From: Diadophis punctatus similis
Taxonomy: Eukaryota; Chordata; Lepidosauria; Squamata; Dipsadidae
Direction of reading: 5' to 3'
Assembly: GCA_023053685.1 (NCBI GenBank)
Contig: JALIGW010000319.1
Coordinates: forward strand, 1-64,000
Length of the DNA: 64,000 nucleotides
Shown: in pieces, positions 10,174-22,247 of the stretch
Layout: every line of letters starts with the position of its first letter
Position numbering within the stretch: the first letter of the stretch is position 1
Notes under the pieces: generated by a model
What the model was told of the DNA's origin: nothing
Databases searched by the model: none
What the model saw: only the letters and a program-made list of their open reading frames with translations
Made by a program: the position numbers and the translations under genes

Positions 10174-13100
10174 TCAAGCGAGAATTCGGCTTTCCAGCCT
10201 GTGCGGAACAGGAATATGTGTTTCATTTTCATTTCTGAGGTGTTTGTCAAAAGTCATGTTTTTTGGCTGAATTGAGAACTGAGGCGAATTCTGTGTTAGA
10301 CCTTGGGCTAGCTCTTCAGGGTAGGCTAGGAATCGAAAATCAAGTGAGAATTCGGCTTTCCAGCCCATGGGGAACAGGAATATGTGTTTCTTTTTCATTT
10401 CTGAGGTGTTTGTCAAAAGTGATGTTTTTGGGCTGAATTGAGAAATAAGGCGAATGCTGTGTTAGACCTTGGGCTAGCTCTTCAGGGAAAGGTCGGAATC
10501 AAAAATTGAGCGAGAATTCGGCTTTCCAGCCCGTGGGGAACAGGAATATGTGTTTCTTTTTCATTTCTGAGGTGTTTGTCAAAAGTGATGTTTTTGGGCC
10601 GAATTGAGAAATAAGGTGAATGCTCTGTTAGACCTTGCGCTAGCTCTTCAGGGAAAGGTCACAATCAATAATCAAGCGAGAATTCGGCTTTCCAGCCCAT
10701 GGGGAACAGGAATATGTGTTTCATTTTCATTTCTGAGGTGTTTGTCAAAAGTGATGTTTTTGGGCTGAATTGAGAAATAAGGCGAATGCTGTGTTAGACT
10801 TTGGGCTAGCTTTTCAGGGTAGGCTCGGAATCAAAAATCAAGCGAGAATTCAGCTTTCCAGCCTGTGGGGAACAGGAATATGTGTTTCATTTTCATTTCT
10901 GAGGTGTTTGTCAAAAGTGATGTTTTTGGGCTGAATTGAATCCTAAGGCGAATGCTGTGTTAGACTTTGGGCTAGCTTTTCAGGGTAGGCTCGGAATCAA
11001 AAATCAAGTGAGAATTCGGCTTTCCAGCCTGTGGGGAACAGGAATATGTGTTTCATTTTCATTTCTGAGGTGTTTGTCAAAAGTGATGTTTTTGGGCTGA
11101 ATTGAGAAATAAGGAGAATGCAGTGTTAGACTTTGGGCTAGCTCTTCAGCGAAGGCTTGTAATCGAAAATCAAGCGAGAATTCGGCTTTCCAGCCCATGG
11201 GGAACAGGAATATGTGTTTCTTTTTCATTTCTGAGGTGTTTGCCAAAAGTGATGTTTTTGGGCTGAATTGAGAAATAAGGTGAATGCTGTGTTAGACCTT
11301 GGGCTAGCTCTTCAGGGAAAGGTCGGAATCAAAAATTGAGCGAGAATTTGGCTTTCCAGCCCGTGGGGAACAGGAATATGTGTTTCTTTTTCATTTCTGA
11401 GGTGTTTGTCAAAAGTGATATTTTTGGGCTGAATTGAGAAATAAGGCGAATGCTGTGTTAGACCTTGCGCTAGCTCTTCAGGGAAAGGTCAGAATCAATA
11501 ATCAAGCGAGAATTCGGCTTTCCAGCCCATGGGGAACAGGAATATGTGTTTCTTTTTCATTTCTGAGGTGTTTGTCAAAAGTGATGTTTTTGGGCTGAAT
11601 TGAATCCTAAGGCGAATGCTGTGTTAGACTTTGGGCTAGCTTCTCAGGGTAGGCTCGGAATCAAAAATCAAGCGAGAATTCAGCTTTCCAGCCTGTGGGG
11701 AACAGGAATATGTGTTTCATTTTCACTTCTGAGGTGTTTGTCAAAAGTGATGTTTTTGGGCTGAATTGAGAAATAAGGCGAATGCTGTGTTAGACCTTGG
11801 GCTAGCTCTTCAGGGAAAGGTCAGAATCAAAAATTGAGCGAGAATTCAGCTTTCCAGCCCATGGGGAACAGGAATATGTGTTTCTTTTTCATTTCTGAGG
11901 TGTTTGCCAAAGGTGATGTTTTTGGGCTGAATTGAGAAATAAGGCGAATGCTGTGTTAGACCTTGGGCTAGCTCTTCAGTGAAAGGTCGGAATCGAAAAT
12001 CAAGCGAGAATTCGGCTTTCCAGCCCGTGGGGAACAGGAATATGTGTTTCTTTTTCCTTTCTGAGGTGTTTGTCAAAAGTGTTTTTGGGCTGAATTGAAT
12101 CCTAAGGCGAATGCTGGGTTAGACCTTGGGCTAGCTCTTCAGGGAAAGGTCGGAATCAAAAATCAAGCGAGAATTCGGCTTTCCAGCCTGTGGGGAACAG
12201 GAATATGTGTTTCTTTTTCATTTCTGAGGTGTTTGTCAAAAGTGATGTTTTTGGGCTGAATTGAGAAATAAGGCGAATGCTGTGTTAGACCTTGGGCTAG
12301 CTCTTCAGGGAAAGGTCGGAATCAAAAATTGAGCGAGAATTCGGCTTTCCAGCCCATGGGGAACAGGAATATGTGTTTCTTTTTCATTTCTGAGGTGTTT
12401 GTCAAAAGTGATGTTTTTGGGCTGAATTGAATCCTAAGGCGAATGCTGTGTTAGACTTTGGGCTAGCTTTTCAGGGTAGGCTCGGAATCAAAAATCAAGC
12501 GAGAATTCAGCTTTCCAGCCTGTGGGGAACAGGAATATGTGTTTCATTTTCATTTCTGAGGTGTTTGTCAAAAGTGATGTTTTTGGGCTGAATTGAGAAA
12601 TAAGGCGAATGCTGTGTTAGACCTTGGGCTAGCTCTTCAGGGAAAGGTCGGAATCAAAAATTGAGCGAGAATTCGGCTTTCCAGCCTGTGCGGAACATGA
12701 ATATGTGTTTCATTTTCATTTCTGAGGTGTTTGTCAAAAGTCATGTTTTTTGGCTGAATTGAGAACTGAGATGAATGCTGTGTTAGACCTTGGGCTAGCT
12801 CTTCAGGGAAAGGTCGGAATCAAAAATTGAGCGAGAATTCGGCTTTCCAGCCCGTGGGGAACAGGAATATGTGTTTCTTTTTCATTTCTGAGGTGTTTGT
12901 CAAAAGTGATGTTTTTGGGCTGAATTGAGAAATAAGGCGAATGCTGTGTTAGACCTTGCGCTAGCTCTTCAGGGAAAGGTCAGAATCAATAATCAAGCGA
13001 GAATTCGGCTTTCCAGCCCATGGGGAACAGGAATATGTGTTTCTTTTTCATTTCTGAGGTGTTTGTCAAAAGTGATGTTTTTGGGCTGAATTGAATCCTA

Positions 13101-13260
13101 AGGCGAATGCTGTGTTAGACTTTGGGCTAGCTTTTCAGGGTAGGCTCGGAATCAAAAATCAAGCGAGAATTCAGCTTTCCAGCCTGTGGGGAACAGGAAT
13201 ATGTGTTTCATTTTCATTTCTGAGGTGTTTGTCAAAAGTGATGTTTTTGGGCTGAATTGA
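10174..13260 (+). repeat. Large duplication, copy 2 (3.1 kb)
   Basis: Paralogue of 5194-8282. The segment 11330-13041 is shared again with 14985-16697 at about 22 monomers, and that third copy carries the TTCTCAGGG and AAAGGTGATG changes of this copy, not of copy 1. This copy was therefore the parent, or a sister, of the 15-16.7 kb block. A 3 bp deletion (GAT) near 12081 is private to this copy, so it postdates that duplication. Confidence 0.85.
11955..12117 (+). repeat. 163 bp monomer with a 3 bp deletion
   Basis: The E monomer at this place reads AAAAGTGTTTTTGGGCTG where all relatives read AAAAGTGATGTTTTTGGGCTG, a loss of three bases. The array phase drops from +2 to -1 exactly here. The paralogues at about 7098 and 15730 are full length. 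Confidence 0.9.
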
Positions 13261-14409
13261 GAAATAAGGCGAATGCTGTGTTAGACTTTGGGCTAGCTCT
13301 TCAGGGTAGGCTCGGAATCAAAAATCAAGCGACAATTCAGCTTTCCAGCCTGTGGGGAACAGGGATATGTGTTTCATTTTCATTTCTGAGGTGTTTGTCA
13401 AAAGTGATGTTTTTGTGCTGATTTGAGAAATAAGGCGAATGCTGTGTTAGACCTTGGGCTAGCTCTTCAGGGAAAGGTCGGAATCAAAAATTGAGTGAGA
13501 ATTCGGCTTTCCAGCCCGTGGGGAACAGGAATATGTGTTTCTTTTTCATTTCTGAGGTGTTTGTCAAAAGTGATGTTTTTGGGCTGAATTGAGAAATAAG
13601 GCTAATGCTGTGTTAGACCTTGGGCTAGCTCTTCAGGGAAAGGTCAGAATCAATAATCAAGCGAGAATTCGGCTTTCCAGCCCATGTGGAACAGGAATAT
13701 GTGTTTCTTTTTCATTTCTGAGGTGTTTGTCAAAAGTGATGTTTTTGGGCTGAATTGAATCCTAAGGCGAATGCTGTGATAGACTTTGGGCTAGCTCTTC
13801 AGGGTAGGCTCGGAATCAAAAATCAAGCGAGAATTCAGCTTTCCAGCCTGTGGGGAACAGGAATATGTGTTTCATTTTCATTTCTGAGGTGTTTGTCAAA
13901 AGTGATGTTTTTGGGCTGAATTGAGAAATAAGGCGAATGCTGTGTTAGACCTTGGGCTAGCTCTTCAGGGAAAGGTCGGAATCAAAAATTGAGCGAGAAT
14001 TCGGCTTTCCAGCCCATGGGGAACAGGAATATGTGTTTCTTTTTCATTTCTGAGGTGTTTGCCAAAAGTGATGTTTTTGGGCTGAATTGAGAAATAAGGC
14101 GAATGCTGTGTTAGACTTTGGGCTAGCTTTTCAGGGTAGGCTCGGAATCAAAAATCAAGTGAGAATTCAGCTTTCCAGCCTGTGGGGAACAGGAATATGT
14201 GTTTCATTTTCATTTCTGAGGTGTTTGTCAAAAGTGATGTTTTTGGGCTGAATTGAATCCTAAGGCGAATGCTGTGTTAGACTTTGGGCTAGCTTTTCAG
14301 GGTAGGCTCGGAATCAAAAATCAAGTGAGAATTCGGCTTTCCAGCCTGTGGGGAACAGGAATATGTGTTTCATTTTCATTTCTGAGGTGTTTGTCAAAAG
14401 TGATGTTTT

Positions 14410-15076
14410 TGGGCTGAATTGAGAAATAAGGAGAATGCAGTGTTAGACTTTGGGCTAGCTCTTCAGCGAAGGCTTGTAATCGAAAATCAAGCGAGAATTC
14501 GGCTTTCCCAGCCCATGGGGAACAGGAATATGTGTTTCTTTTTCATTTCTGAGGTGTTTGCCAAAAGTGATGTTTTTGGGCTGAATTGAGAAATAAGGTG
14601 AATGCTGTGTTAGACCTTGGGCTAGCTCTTCAGGGAAAGGTCGGAATCAAAAATTGAGCGAGAATTTGGCTTTCCAGCCCGTGGGGAACAGGAATATGTG
14701 TTTCTTTTTCATTTCTGAGGTGTTTGTCAAAAGTGATATTTTTGGGCTGAATTGAGAATTAAGGAGAATGCAGTGTTAGACTTTGGGCTAGCTCTTCAGC
14801 GAAGGCAAGTAATCGAAAATCAAGCGAGAATTCGGCTTTCCAGCCCATGGGGAAACAGGAATATGTGTTTCTTTTTCATTTCTGAGGTGTTTGCCAAAAG
14901 TGATGTTTTTGGGCTGAATTGAGAAATAAGGTGAATGCTGTGTTAGACCCTTGGGCTAGCTCTTCAGGGAAAGGTCGGAATCAAAAATTGAGCGAGAATT
15001 TGGCTTTCCAGCCCGTGGGGAACAGGAATATGTGTTTCTTTTTCATTTCTGAGGTGTTTGTCAAAAGTGATATTTT
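14410..15076 (+). repeat. Two-monomer tandem duplication containing two type A copies
   Basis: The monomer pair ending with GAATTTGGCTTTCC is present twice, offset 333 bp (2 x 166 + 1). A-type markers are at 14467 (GGCTTGTAAT) and 14800 (GGCAAGTAAT, altered). The junction monomer reads GAGAATTAAGGAG instead of GAGAAATAAGGAG. Three +1 indels fall inside: a C near 14507-14509, an A near 14852-14855 and a C at 14948-14950. They move the phase from -1 to +2. Confidence 0.85.
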
Positions 15077-16697
15077 TGGGCTGAATTGAGAAATAAGGCG
15101 AATGCTGTGTTAGACCTTGCGCTAGCTCTTCAGGGAAAGGTCAGAATCAATAATCAAGCGAGAATTCGGCTTTCCAGCCCATGGGGAACAGGAATATGTG
15201 TTTCTTTTTCATTTCTGAGGTGTTTGTCAAAAGTGATGTTTTTGGGCTGAATTGAATCCTAAGGCGAATGCTGTGTTAGACTTTGGCCTAGCTTCTCAGG
15301 GTAGGCTCGGAATCAAAAATCAAGCGAGAATTCAGCTTTCCAGCCTGTGGGGAACAGGAATATGTGTTTCATTTTCACTTCTGAGGTGTTTGTCAAAAGT
15401 GATGTTTTTGGGCTGAATTGAGAAATAAGGCGAATGCTGTGTTAGACCTTGGGCTAGCTCTTCAGGGAAAGGTCAGAATCAAAAATTGAGCGAGAATTCA
15501 GCTTTCCAGCCCATGGGGAACAGGAATATGTGTTTCTTTTTCATTTCTGAGGTGTTTGCCAAAGGTGATGTTTTTGGGCTGAATTGAGAAATAAGGCGAA
15601 TGCTGTGTTAGACCTTGGGCTAGCTCTTCAGTGAAAGGTCGGAATCGAAAATCAAGCGAGAATTCGGCTTTCCAGCCCGTGGGGAACAGGAATATGTGTT
15701 TCTTTTTCCTTTCTGAGGTGTTTGTCAAAAGTGATGTTTTTGGGCTGAATTGAATCCTAAGGCGAATGCTGGGTTAGACCTTGGGCTAGCTCTTCAGGGA
15801 AAGGTCGGAATCAAAAATCAAGCGAGAATTCGGCTTTCCAGCCTGTGGGGAAAAGGAATATGTGTTTCTTTTTCATTTCTGAGGTGTTTGTCAAAAGTGA
15901 TGTTTTTGGGCTGAATTGAGAAATAAGGCGAATGCTGTGTTAGACCTTGGGCTAGCTCTTCAGGGAAAGGTCGGAATCAAAAATTGAGCGAGAATTCGGC
16001 TTTCCAGCCCATGGGGAACAGGAATATGTGTTTCTTTTTCATTTCTGAGGTGTTTGTCAAAAGTGATGTTTTTGGGCTGAATTGAATCCTAAGGCGAATG
16101 CTGTGTTAGACTTTGGGCTAGCTTTTCAGGGTAGGCTCGGAATCAAAAATCAAGCGAGAATTCAGCTTTCCAGCCTGTGGGGAACAGGAATATGTGTTTC
16201 ATTTTCATTTCTGAGGTGTTTGTCAAAAGTGATGTTTTTGGGCTGAATTGAGAAATAAGGCGAATGCTGTGTTAGACTTTGGGCTAGCTCTTCAGGGAAA
16301 GGTCGGAATCAAAAATTGAGCGAGAATTCGGCTTTCCAGCCTGTGCGGAACATGAATATGTGTTTCATTTTCATTTCTGAGGTGTTTGTCAAAAGTCATG
16401 TTTTTTGGCTGAATTGAGAACTGAGATGAATGCTGTGTTAGACCTTGGGCTAGCTCTTCAGGGAAAGGTCGGAATCAAAAATTGAGTGAGAATTCGGCTT
16501 TCCAGCCCGTGGGGAACAGGAATATGTGTTTCTTTTTCATTTCTGAGGTGTTTGTCAAAAGTGATGTTTTTGGGCTGAATTGAGAAATAAGGCGAATGCT
16601 GTGTTAGACCTTGCGCTAGCTCTTCAGGGAAAGGTCAGAATCAATAATCAAGCGAGAATTCGGCTTTCCAGCCCATGGGGAACAGGAATATGTGTTT
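14985..16697 (+). repeat. Third copy of the B-C-E-D left-domain block
   Basis: Matches 11330-13041 at an offset of 22 monomers (3652 bp, then +3 past the 12081 deletion). Shared derived changes are TTCTCAGGG, TTCACTTCTG and AAAGGTGATG. Private changes include TTTGGCCTAGC near 15285 and GGGGAAAAGGAATATG near 15850. After 16697 the copies separate for one monomer and then resume at 16739-17604 against 13250-14115 at 21 monomers, so one monomer was lost or gained between them. Confidence 0.8.
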
Positions 16698-16738
16698 CAT
16701 TTTCATTTCTGAGGTGTTTGTCAAAAGTGATGTTTTTG

Positions 16739-17604
16739 GGCTGAATTGAGAAATAAGGCGAATGCTGTGTTAGACTTTGGGCTAGCTCTTCAGGGTAGGC
16801 TCGGAATCAAAAATCAAGCGACAATTCAGCTTTCCAGCCTGTGGGGAACAGGGATATGTGTTTCATTTTCATTTCTGAGGTGTTTGTCAAAAGTGATGTT
16901 TTTGTGCTGATTTGAGAAATAAGGCGAATGCTGTGTTAGACCTTGGGCTAGCTCTTCAGGGAAAGGTCGGAATCAAAAATAGAGTGAGAATTCGGCTTTC
17001 CAGCCCGTGGGGAACAGGAATATGTGTTTCTTTTTCATTTCTGAGGTGTTTGTCAAAAGTGATGTTTTTGGGCTGAATTGAGAAATAAGGCTAATGCTGT
17101 GTTAGACCTTGGGCTAGCTCTTCAGGGAAAGGTCAGAATCAATAATCAAGCGAGAATTCGGCTTTCCAGCCCATGTGGAACAGGAATATGTGTTTCTTTT
17201 TCATTTCTGAGGTGTTTGTCAAAAGTGATGTTTTTGGGCTGAATTGAATCCTAAGGCGAATGCTGTGATAGACTTTGGGCTAGCTCTTCAGGGTAGGCTC
17301 GGAATCAAAAATCAAGCGAGAATTCAGCTTTCCAGCCTGTGGGGAACAGGAATATGTGTTTCATTTTCATTTCTGAGGTGTTTGTCAAAAGTGATGTTTT
17401 TGGGCTGAATTGAGAAATAAGGCGAATGCTGTGTTAGACCTTGGGCTAGCTCTTCAGGGAAAGGTCGGAATCAAAAATTGAGCGAGAATTCGGCTTTCCA
17501 GCCCATGGGGAACAGGAATATGTGTTTCTTTTTCATTTCTGAGGTGTTTGCCAAAAGTGATGTTTTTGGGCTGAATTGAGAAATAAGGCGAATGCTGTGT
17601 TAGA
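16739..17604 (+). repeat. Copy of 13250-14115 (21 monomers +3 bp apart)
   Basis: Both copies share an unusual monomer with GCGACAATTCAGC (which destroys the EcoRI site), CAGGGATATG and TTTTTGTGCTGATTTGAG. They also share the next changes, GAGTGAGAATTC, AAGGCTAATGC, CCCATGTGGAAC and GCTGTGATAGAC. These private changes make the two blocks easy to pair. The offset is 3489 bp. Confidence 0.88.
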
Positions 17605-18596
17605 CCTTGGGCTAGCTCTTCAGGGAAAGGTCAGAATCAATAATCAAGCGAGAATTCGGGTTTCCAGCCTATGGGGAACAGGAATATGTGTTTTTTTTTC
17701 ATTTCTGAGGTGTTTGTCAAAATTGATGTTTTTGGGCTGAATTGAATTCTAATGCGAATGCTGTGTTAGACTTTGGGCTAGCTCTTCAGGGTAGGCTCGG
17801 AATCGAAAATCAAGCAAGAATTCGGCTTTCCAGCCTGTGCGGAACAGGAATATGTGTTTCATTTTCATTTCTGAGGTGTTTGTCAAAAGTCATGTTTTTT
17901 GGCTGAATTGAGAACTGAGGCGAATTCTGTGTTAGACCTTGGGCTAGCTCTTCAGGGTAGGCTAGGTATCGAAAGTCAAGCGAGAATTCGGCTTTCCAGC
18001 CCATGGGGAACAGGAATATGTGTTTCATTTTCATTTCTGAGGTGTTTGTCAAAAGTCATGTTTTTTGGCTGAATTGAATTCTAATGCGAATGCTGTGTTA
18101 GACTTTGGGCTAGCTCTTCAGGGTAGGCTCGGAATCGAAAATCAAGCAAGAATTCGGCTTTCCAGCCTGTGCGGAACAGGAATATGTGTTTCATTTTCAT
18201 TTCTGAGGTGTTTGTCAAAAGTGATGTTTTTGGGCTGAATTGAGAAATAAGGCGAATGCTGTGTTAGACCTTGGGCTAGCTCTTCAGGGAAAGGTCGGAA
18301 TCAAAAATCAAGCGAGAATTCGGCTTTCCAGCCTGTGCGGAACAGGAATATGTGTTTCATTTTCATTTCTGAGGTGTTTGTCAAAAGTCATGTTTTTTGG
18401 CTGAATTAAGAAATAAGGCGAATGCTGTGTTAGACCTTGGGCTAGCTCTTCAGGGAAAGGTCGGAATCAAAAATTGAGCGAGAATTCGGCTTTCCAGCCC
18501 GTGCGGAACAGGAATATGTGTTTCTTTTTCATTTCTGAGGTGTTTGCCAAAAGTGATGTGTTTGGGCTGAATTGAGAAATAAGGCGAATGCTGTGT

Positions 18597-18761
18597 TAGA
18601 CCTTGGGCTAGCTCTTCAGGGAAAGGTCAGAATCAATAATCAAGCGAGAATTCGGGTTTCCAGCCCATGGGGAACAGGAATGTGTTTTTTTTTTTTCATT
18701 TCTGAGGTGTTTGTCAAAAGTGATGTTTTTCGGCTGAATTGAACACTAAGGCGAATGCTGT
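18597..18761 (+). repeat. Poly-T-expanded monomer
   Basis: In place of GTGTTTCTTTTTC this monomer has an uninterrupted run of 12 T at 18685-18696, preceded by GGAATGTG that has lost an AT. Related monomers at 5073-5083 (11 T) and 17691-17699 (9 T) share the C to T change that joined the two T runs. They also share the neighbouring GGGTTTCCAGCC change, so all three descend from one mutated monomer. Net effects on phase are +2, 0 and +1. Confidence 0.88.
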
Positions 18762-20753
18762 GTTAGACTTTGGGCTAGCTTTTCAGGGTAGGCTCGGAAT
18801 CAAAAATCAAGCGAGAATTCAGCTTTCCAGCCTGTGGGGAACAGGAATATGTGTTTCATTTTCATTTCTGAGGTGTTTGTCAAAAGTGATGTTTTTGGGC
18901 TGAATTGAGAAATAAGGCGAATGCTGTGTTAGACCTTGGGCTAGCTCTTCAGGGAAAGGTCGGAATCAAAAATTGAGCGAGAATTCGGCTTTCCAGCCCG
19001 TGGGGAACAGGAATATGTGTTTCTTTTTCATTTCTGAGGTGTTTGCCAAAAGTGATGTTTTTGGGCTGAATTGAGAAATAAGGCGAATGCTGTGTTAGAC
19101 CTTGGGCTAGCTCTTCAGGGAAGGCTTGGAATCGAAAATCAAGTGAGAATTCGGCTTTCCAGCCCGTGGGGAACAGGAATATGTGTTTCTTTTTCATTTC
19201 TGAGGTGTTTGTCAAAAGTGATGTTTTTGGGCTGAATTGAGAAATAAGGCGAATGCTGTGTTAGACCTTGGGCTAGCTCTTCAGGGAAAGGTCGGAATCA
19301 AAAATCAAGCGAGAATTCGGCTTTCCAGCCTGTGCGGAACAGGAATATGTGTTTCATTTTCATTTCTGAGGTGTTTGTCAAAAGTCATGTTTTTTGGCTG
19401 AATTGAGAACTGAGGCGAATGCTGTGTTAGACCTTGGGCTAGCTCTTCAGGGAAAGGTCGGAATCAAAAATTGAGCAAGAATTCGGCTTTCCAGCCCGTG
19501 GGGAACAGGAATATGTGTTTCATTTTCATTTCTGAGGGTGTTTGTCAAAAGTGATGTTTTTTGGCTGAATTGAGAAATAAGGCGAATGCTGTGTTAGACC
19601 TTGGGCTAGCTCTTCAGGGAAAGGTCGGAATCAAAAATCAAGCAAGAATTCGGCTTTCCAGCCTGTGGGGAACAGGAATATGTGTTTCATTTTCATTTCT
19701 GAGGTGTTTGTCAAAAGTCATGTTTTTGGGCTGAATTGAGAAATGAGGCGAATGCTGTGTTAGACCTTGGGCTAGCTCTTCAGGGAAAGGTCAGAATCAA
19801 AAATTGAGCGAGAATTCAGCTTTCCACCCATGGGGAACAGGAATATGTGTTTCTTTTTCATTTCTGAGGTGTTTGCCAAAAGTGATGTTTTTGGGCTGAA
19901 TTGAGAAATAATGCGAATGCTGTGTTAGACCTTGGGCTAGCTCTTCAGTGAAAGGTCGGAATCAAAAATCAAGCGAGAATTCGGCTTTCCAGCCCGTGGG
20001 GAACAGGAATATGTGTTTCTTTTTCCTTTCTGAGGTGTTTGTCAAAAGTGATGTTTTTGGGCTGAATTGAATCCTAAGGCGAATGCTGTGTTAGACCTTG
20101 GGCTAGCTCTTCAGGGAAAGGTCGGAATCAAAAATCAAGCGAGAATTCGGCTTTCCAGCCTGTGGGGAACAGGAATATGTGTTTCTTTTTCATTTCTGAG
20201 GTGTTTGTCAAAAGTGATGTTTTTGGGCTGAATTGAGAAATAAGGCGAATGCTGTGTTAGACCTTGGGCTAGCTCTTCAGGGAAAGGTCGGAATCAAAAA
20301 TTGAGCGAGAATTCGGCTTTCCAGCCCATGGGGAACAGGAATATGTGTTTCTTTTTCATTTCTGAGGTGTTTGTCAAAAGTGATGTTTTTGGGCTGAATT
20401 GAATCCTAAGGCGAATGCTGTGTTAGACTTTGGGCTAGCTTTTCAGGGTAGGCTCGGAATCAAAAATCAAGCGAGAATTCAGCTTTCCAGCCTGTGGGGA
20501 ACAGGAATATGTGTTTCATTTTCATTTCTGAGGTGTTTGTCAAAAGTGATGTTTTTGGGCTGAATTGAGAAATAAGGCGAATGCTGTGTTAGACCTTGGG
20601 CTAGCTCTTCAGGGAAAGGTCGGAATCAAAAATTGAGCGAGAATTCAGCTTTCCAGCCCGTGGGGAACAGGAATATGTGTTTCTTTTTCATTTCTGAGGT
20701 GTTTGTCAAAAGTGATGTTTTTGGGCTGAATTGAGAAATAAGGCGAATGCTGT

Positions 20754-20919
20754 GTTAGACCTTGGGCTAGCTCTTCAGGGAAGGCTTGGAATCGAAAATC
20801 AAGTGAGAATTCGGCTTTCCAGCCCGTGGAGAACAGGAATATGTGTTTCTTTTTCATTTCTGAGGTGTTTGTCAAAAGTGATGTTTTTGGGCTGAATTGA
20901 ATCCTAAGGCGAATGCTGT
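20754..20919 (+). repeat. Monomer type F (GGGAAGGCTTGGAATCG), representative
   Basis: Type F carries CAGGGAAGGCTTGGAATCG at monomer positions 23-41 and usually CCCGTGGAGAACAGG at 70-84. It is first seen at 19094 and then near 20781, 28408, 31229, 33885, 35212, 37868, 40025, 41847, 43678, 46836, 47666, 49657, 51649, 54139, 56629, 58953, 60115, 60945 and 63435. The follower is generally a C' monomer (CAGTGTAGGCTC), but at 56.7, 59.1 and 63.5 kb it is type A. F resembles A at GAAGGCTTG, so the two may share ancestry. Confidence 0.9.
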
Positions 20920-22247
20920 GTTAGACTTTGGGCTAGCTTTTCAGTGTAGGCTCGGAATCAAAAATCAAGCGAGAATTCAGCTTTCCAGCCTGTGGGGAAC
21001 AGGAATATGTGTTTCATTTTCATTTCTGAGGTGTTTGTCAAAAGTGATGTTTTTGGGCTGAATTGAGAAATAAGGCGAATGCTGTGTTAGACCTTGGGCT
21101 AGCTCTTCAGGGAAAGGTCGGAATCAAAAATCAAGCGAGAATTCGGCTTTCCAGCCTGTGCGGAACACGAATATGTGTTTCATTTTCATTTCTGAGGTGT
21201 TTGTCAAAAGTCATGTTTTTTGGCTGAATTGAGAACTGAGGCGAATGCTGTGTTAGACCTTGGGCTAGCTCTTCAGGGAAAGGTCGGAATCAAAAATTGA
21301 GCGAGAATTCGGCTTTCCAGCCCGTGGGGAACAGGAATATGTGTTTCTTTTTCATTTCTGAGGTGTTTGTCAAAAGTGATGTTTTTGGGCTGAATTGAGA
21401 AATAAGGCGAATGCTGTGTTAGACCTTGCGCTAGCTTTTCAGGGTAGGCTCGGAATCAAAAATCAAGCGAGAATTCAGCTTTCCAGCCTGTGGGGAACAG
21501 GAATATGTGTTTCATTTTCATTTCTGAGGTGTTTGTCAAAAGTGATGTTTTTGGGCTGAATTGAGAACTGAGGCGAATGCTGTGTTAGACCTTGGGCTAG
21601 CTCTTCAGGGAAAGGTCGGAATCAAAAATTGAGCGAGAATTCGGCTTTCCAGCCCGTGGGGAACAGGAATATGTGTTTCTTTTTCATTTCTGAGGTGTTT
21701 GTCAAAAGTGATGTTTTTGGGCTGAATTGAGAAATAAGGCGAATGCTGTGTTAGACCTTGCGCTAGCTTTTCAGGGTAGGCTCGGAATCAAAAATCAAGC
21801 GAGAATTCAGCTTTCCAGCCTGTGGGGAACAGGAATATGTGTTTCATTTTCATTTCTGAGGTGTTTGTCAAAAGTGATGTTTTTGGGCTGAATTGAGAAA
21901 TAAGGCGAATGCTGTGTTAGACCTTGGGCTAGCTCTTCAGGGAAAGGTCGGAATCAAAAATTGAGCGAGAATTCGGCTTTCCAGCCCGTGGGGAACAGGA
22001 ATATGTGTTTCTATTTCATTTCTGAGGTGTTTGCCAAAAGTGATGTTTTTGGGCTGAATTGAGAAATAAGGCGAATGCTGTGTTAGACCTTGGGCTAGCT
22101 CTTCAGGGAAAGGTCGGAATCAAAAATCAAGCGAGAATTCGGCTTTCCAGCCTGTGGGGAACAGGAATATGTGTTTCTTTTTCATTTCTGAGGTGTTTGT
22201 CAAAAGTGATGTTTTTGGGCTGAATTGAGAAATAAGGCGAATGCTGT

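Larger units (their letters stand above)
1..19093 (+). repeat. Left array domain (types A-E and D', no F)
   Basis: This stretch lacks type F and contains all D' monomers. HOR offsets read from matching markers are 15 monomers (1 vs 2491), 7 monomers plus 2 bp (about 4030 vs 5194), 21 monomers (5194 vs 8680), 9 monomers (8680 vs 10174), 30 monomers (5194 vs 10174) and 22 monomers (11330 vs 14985). The poly-T-expanded monomers at 5073, 17691 and 18685 are also confined here. The right boundary is set at the first F monomer (19094) and is gradual, since D monomers and basic monomers continue across it. Confidence 0.8.

Noticed and set aside
14410..15076. Insertion of a mobile element at the disturbed phase
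   Set aside because: The phase changes are three one-base gains, and all sequence is recognisable monomer. There are no terminal repeats or target duplications.
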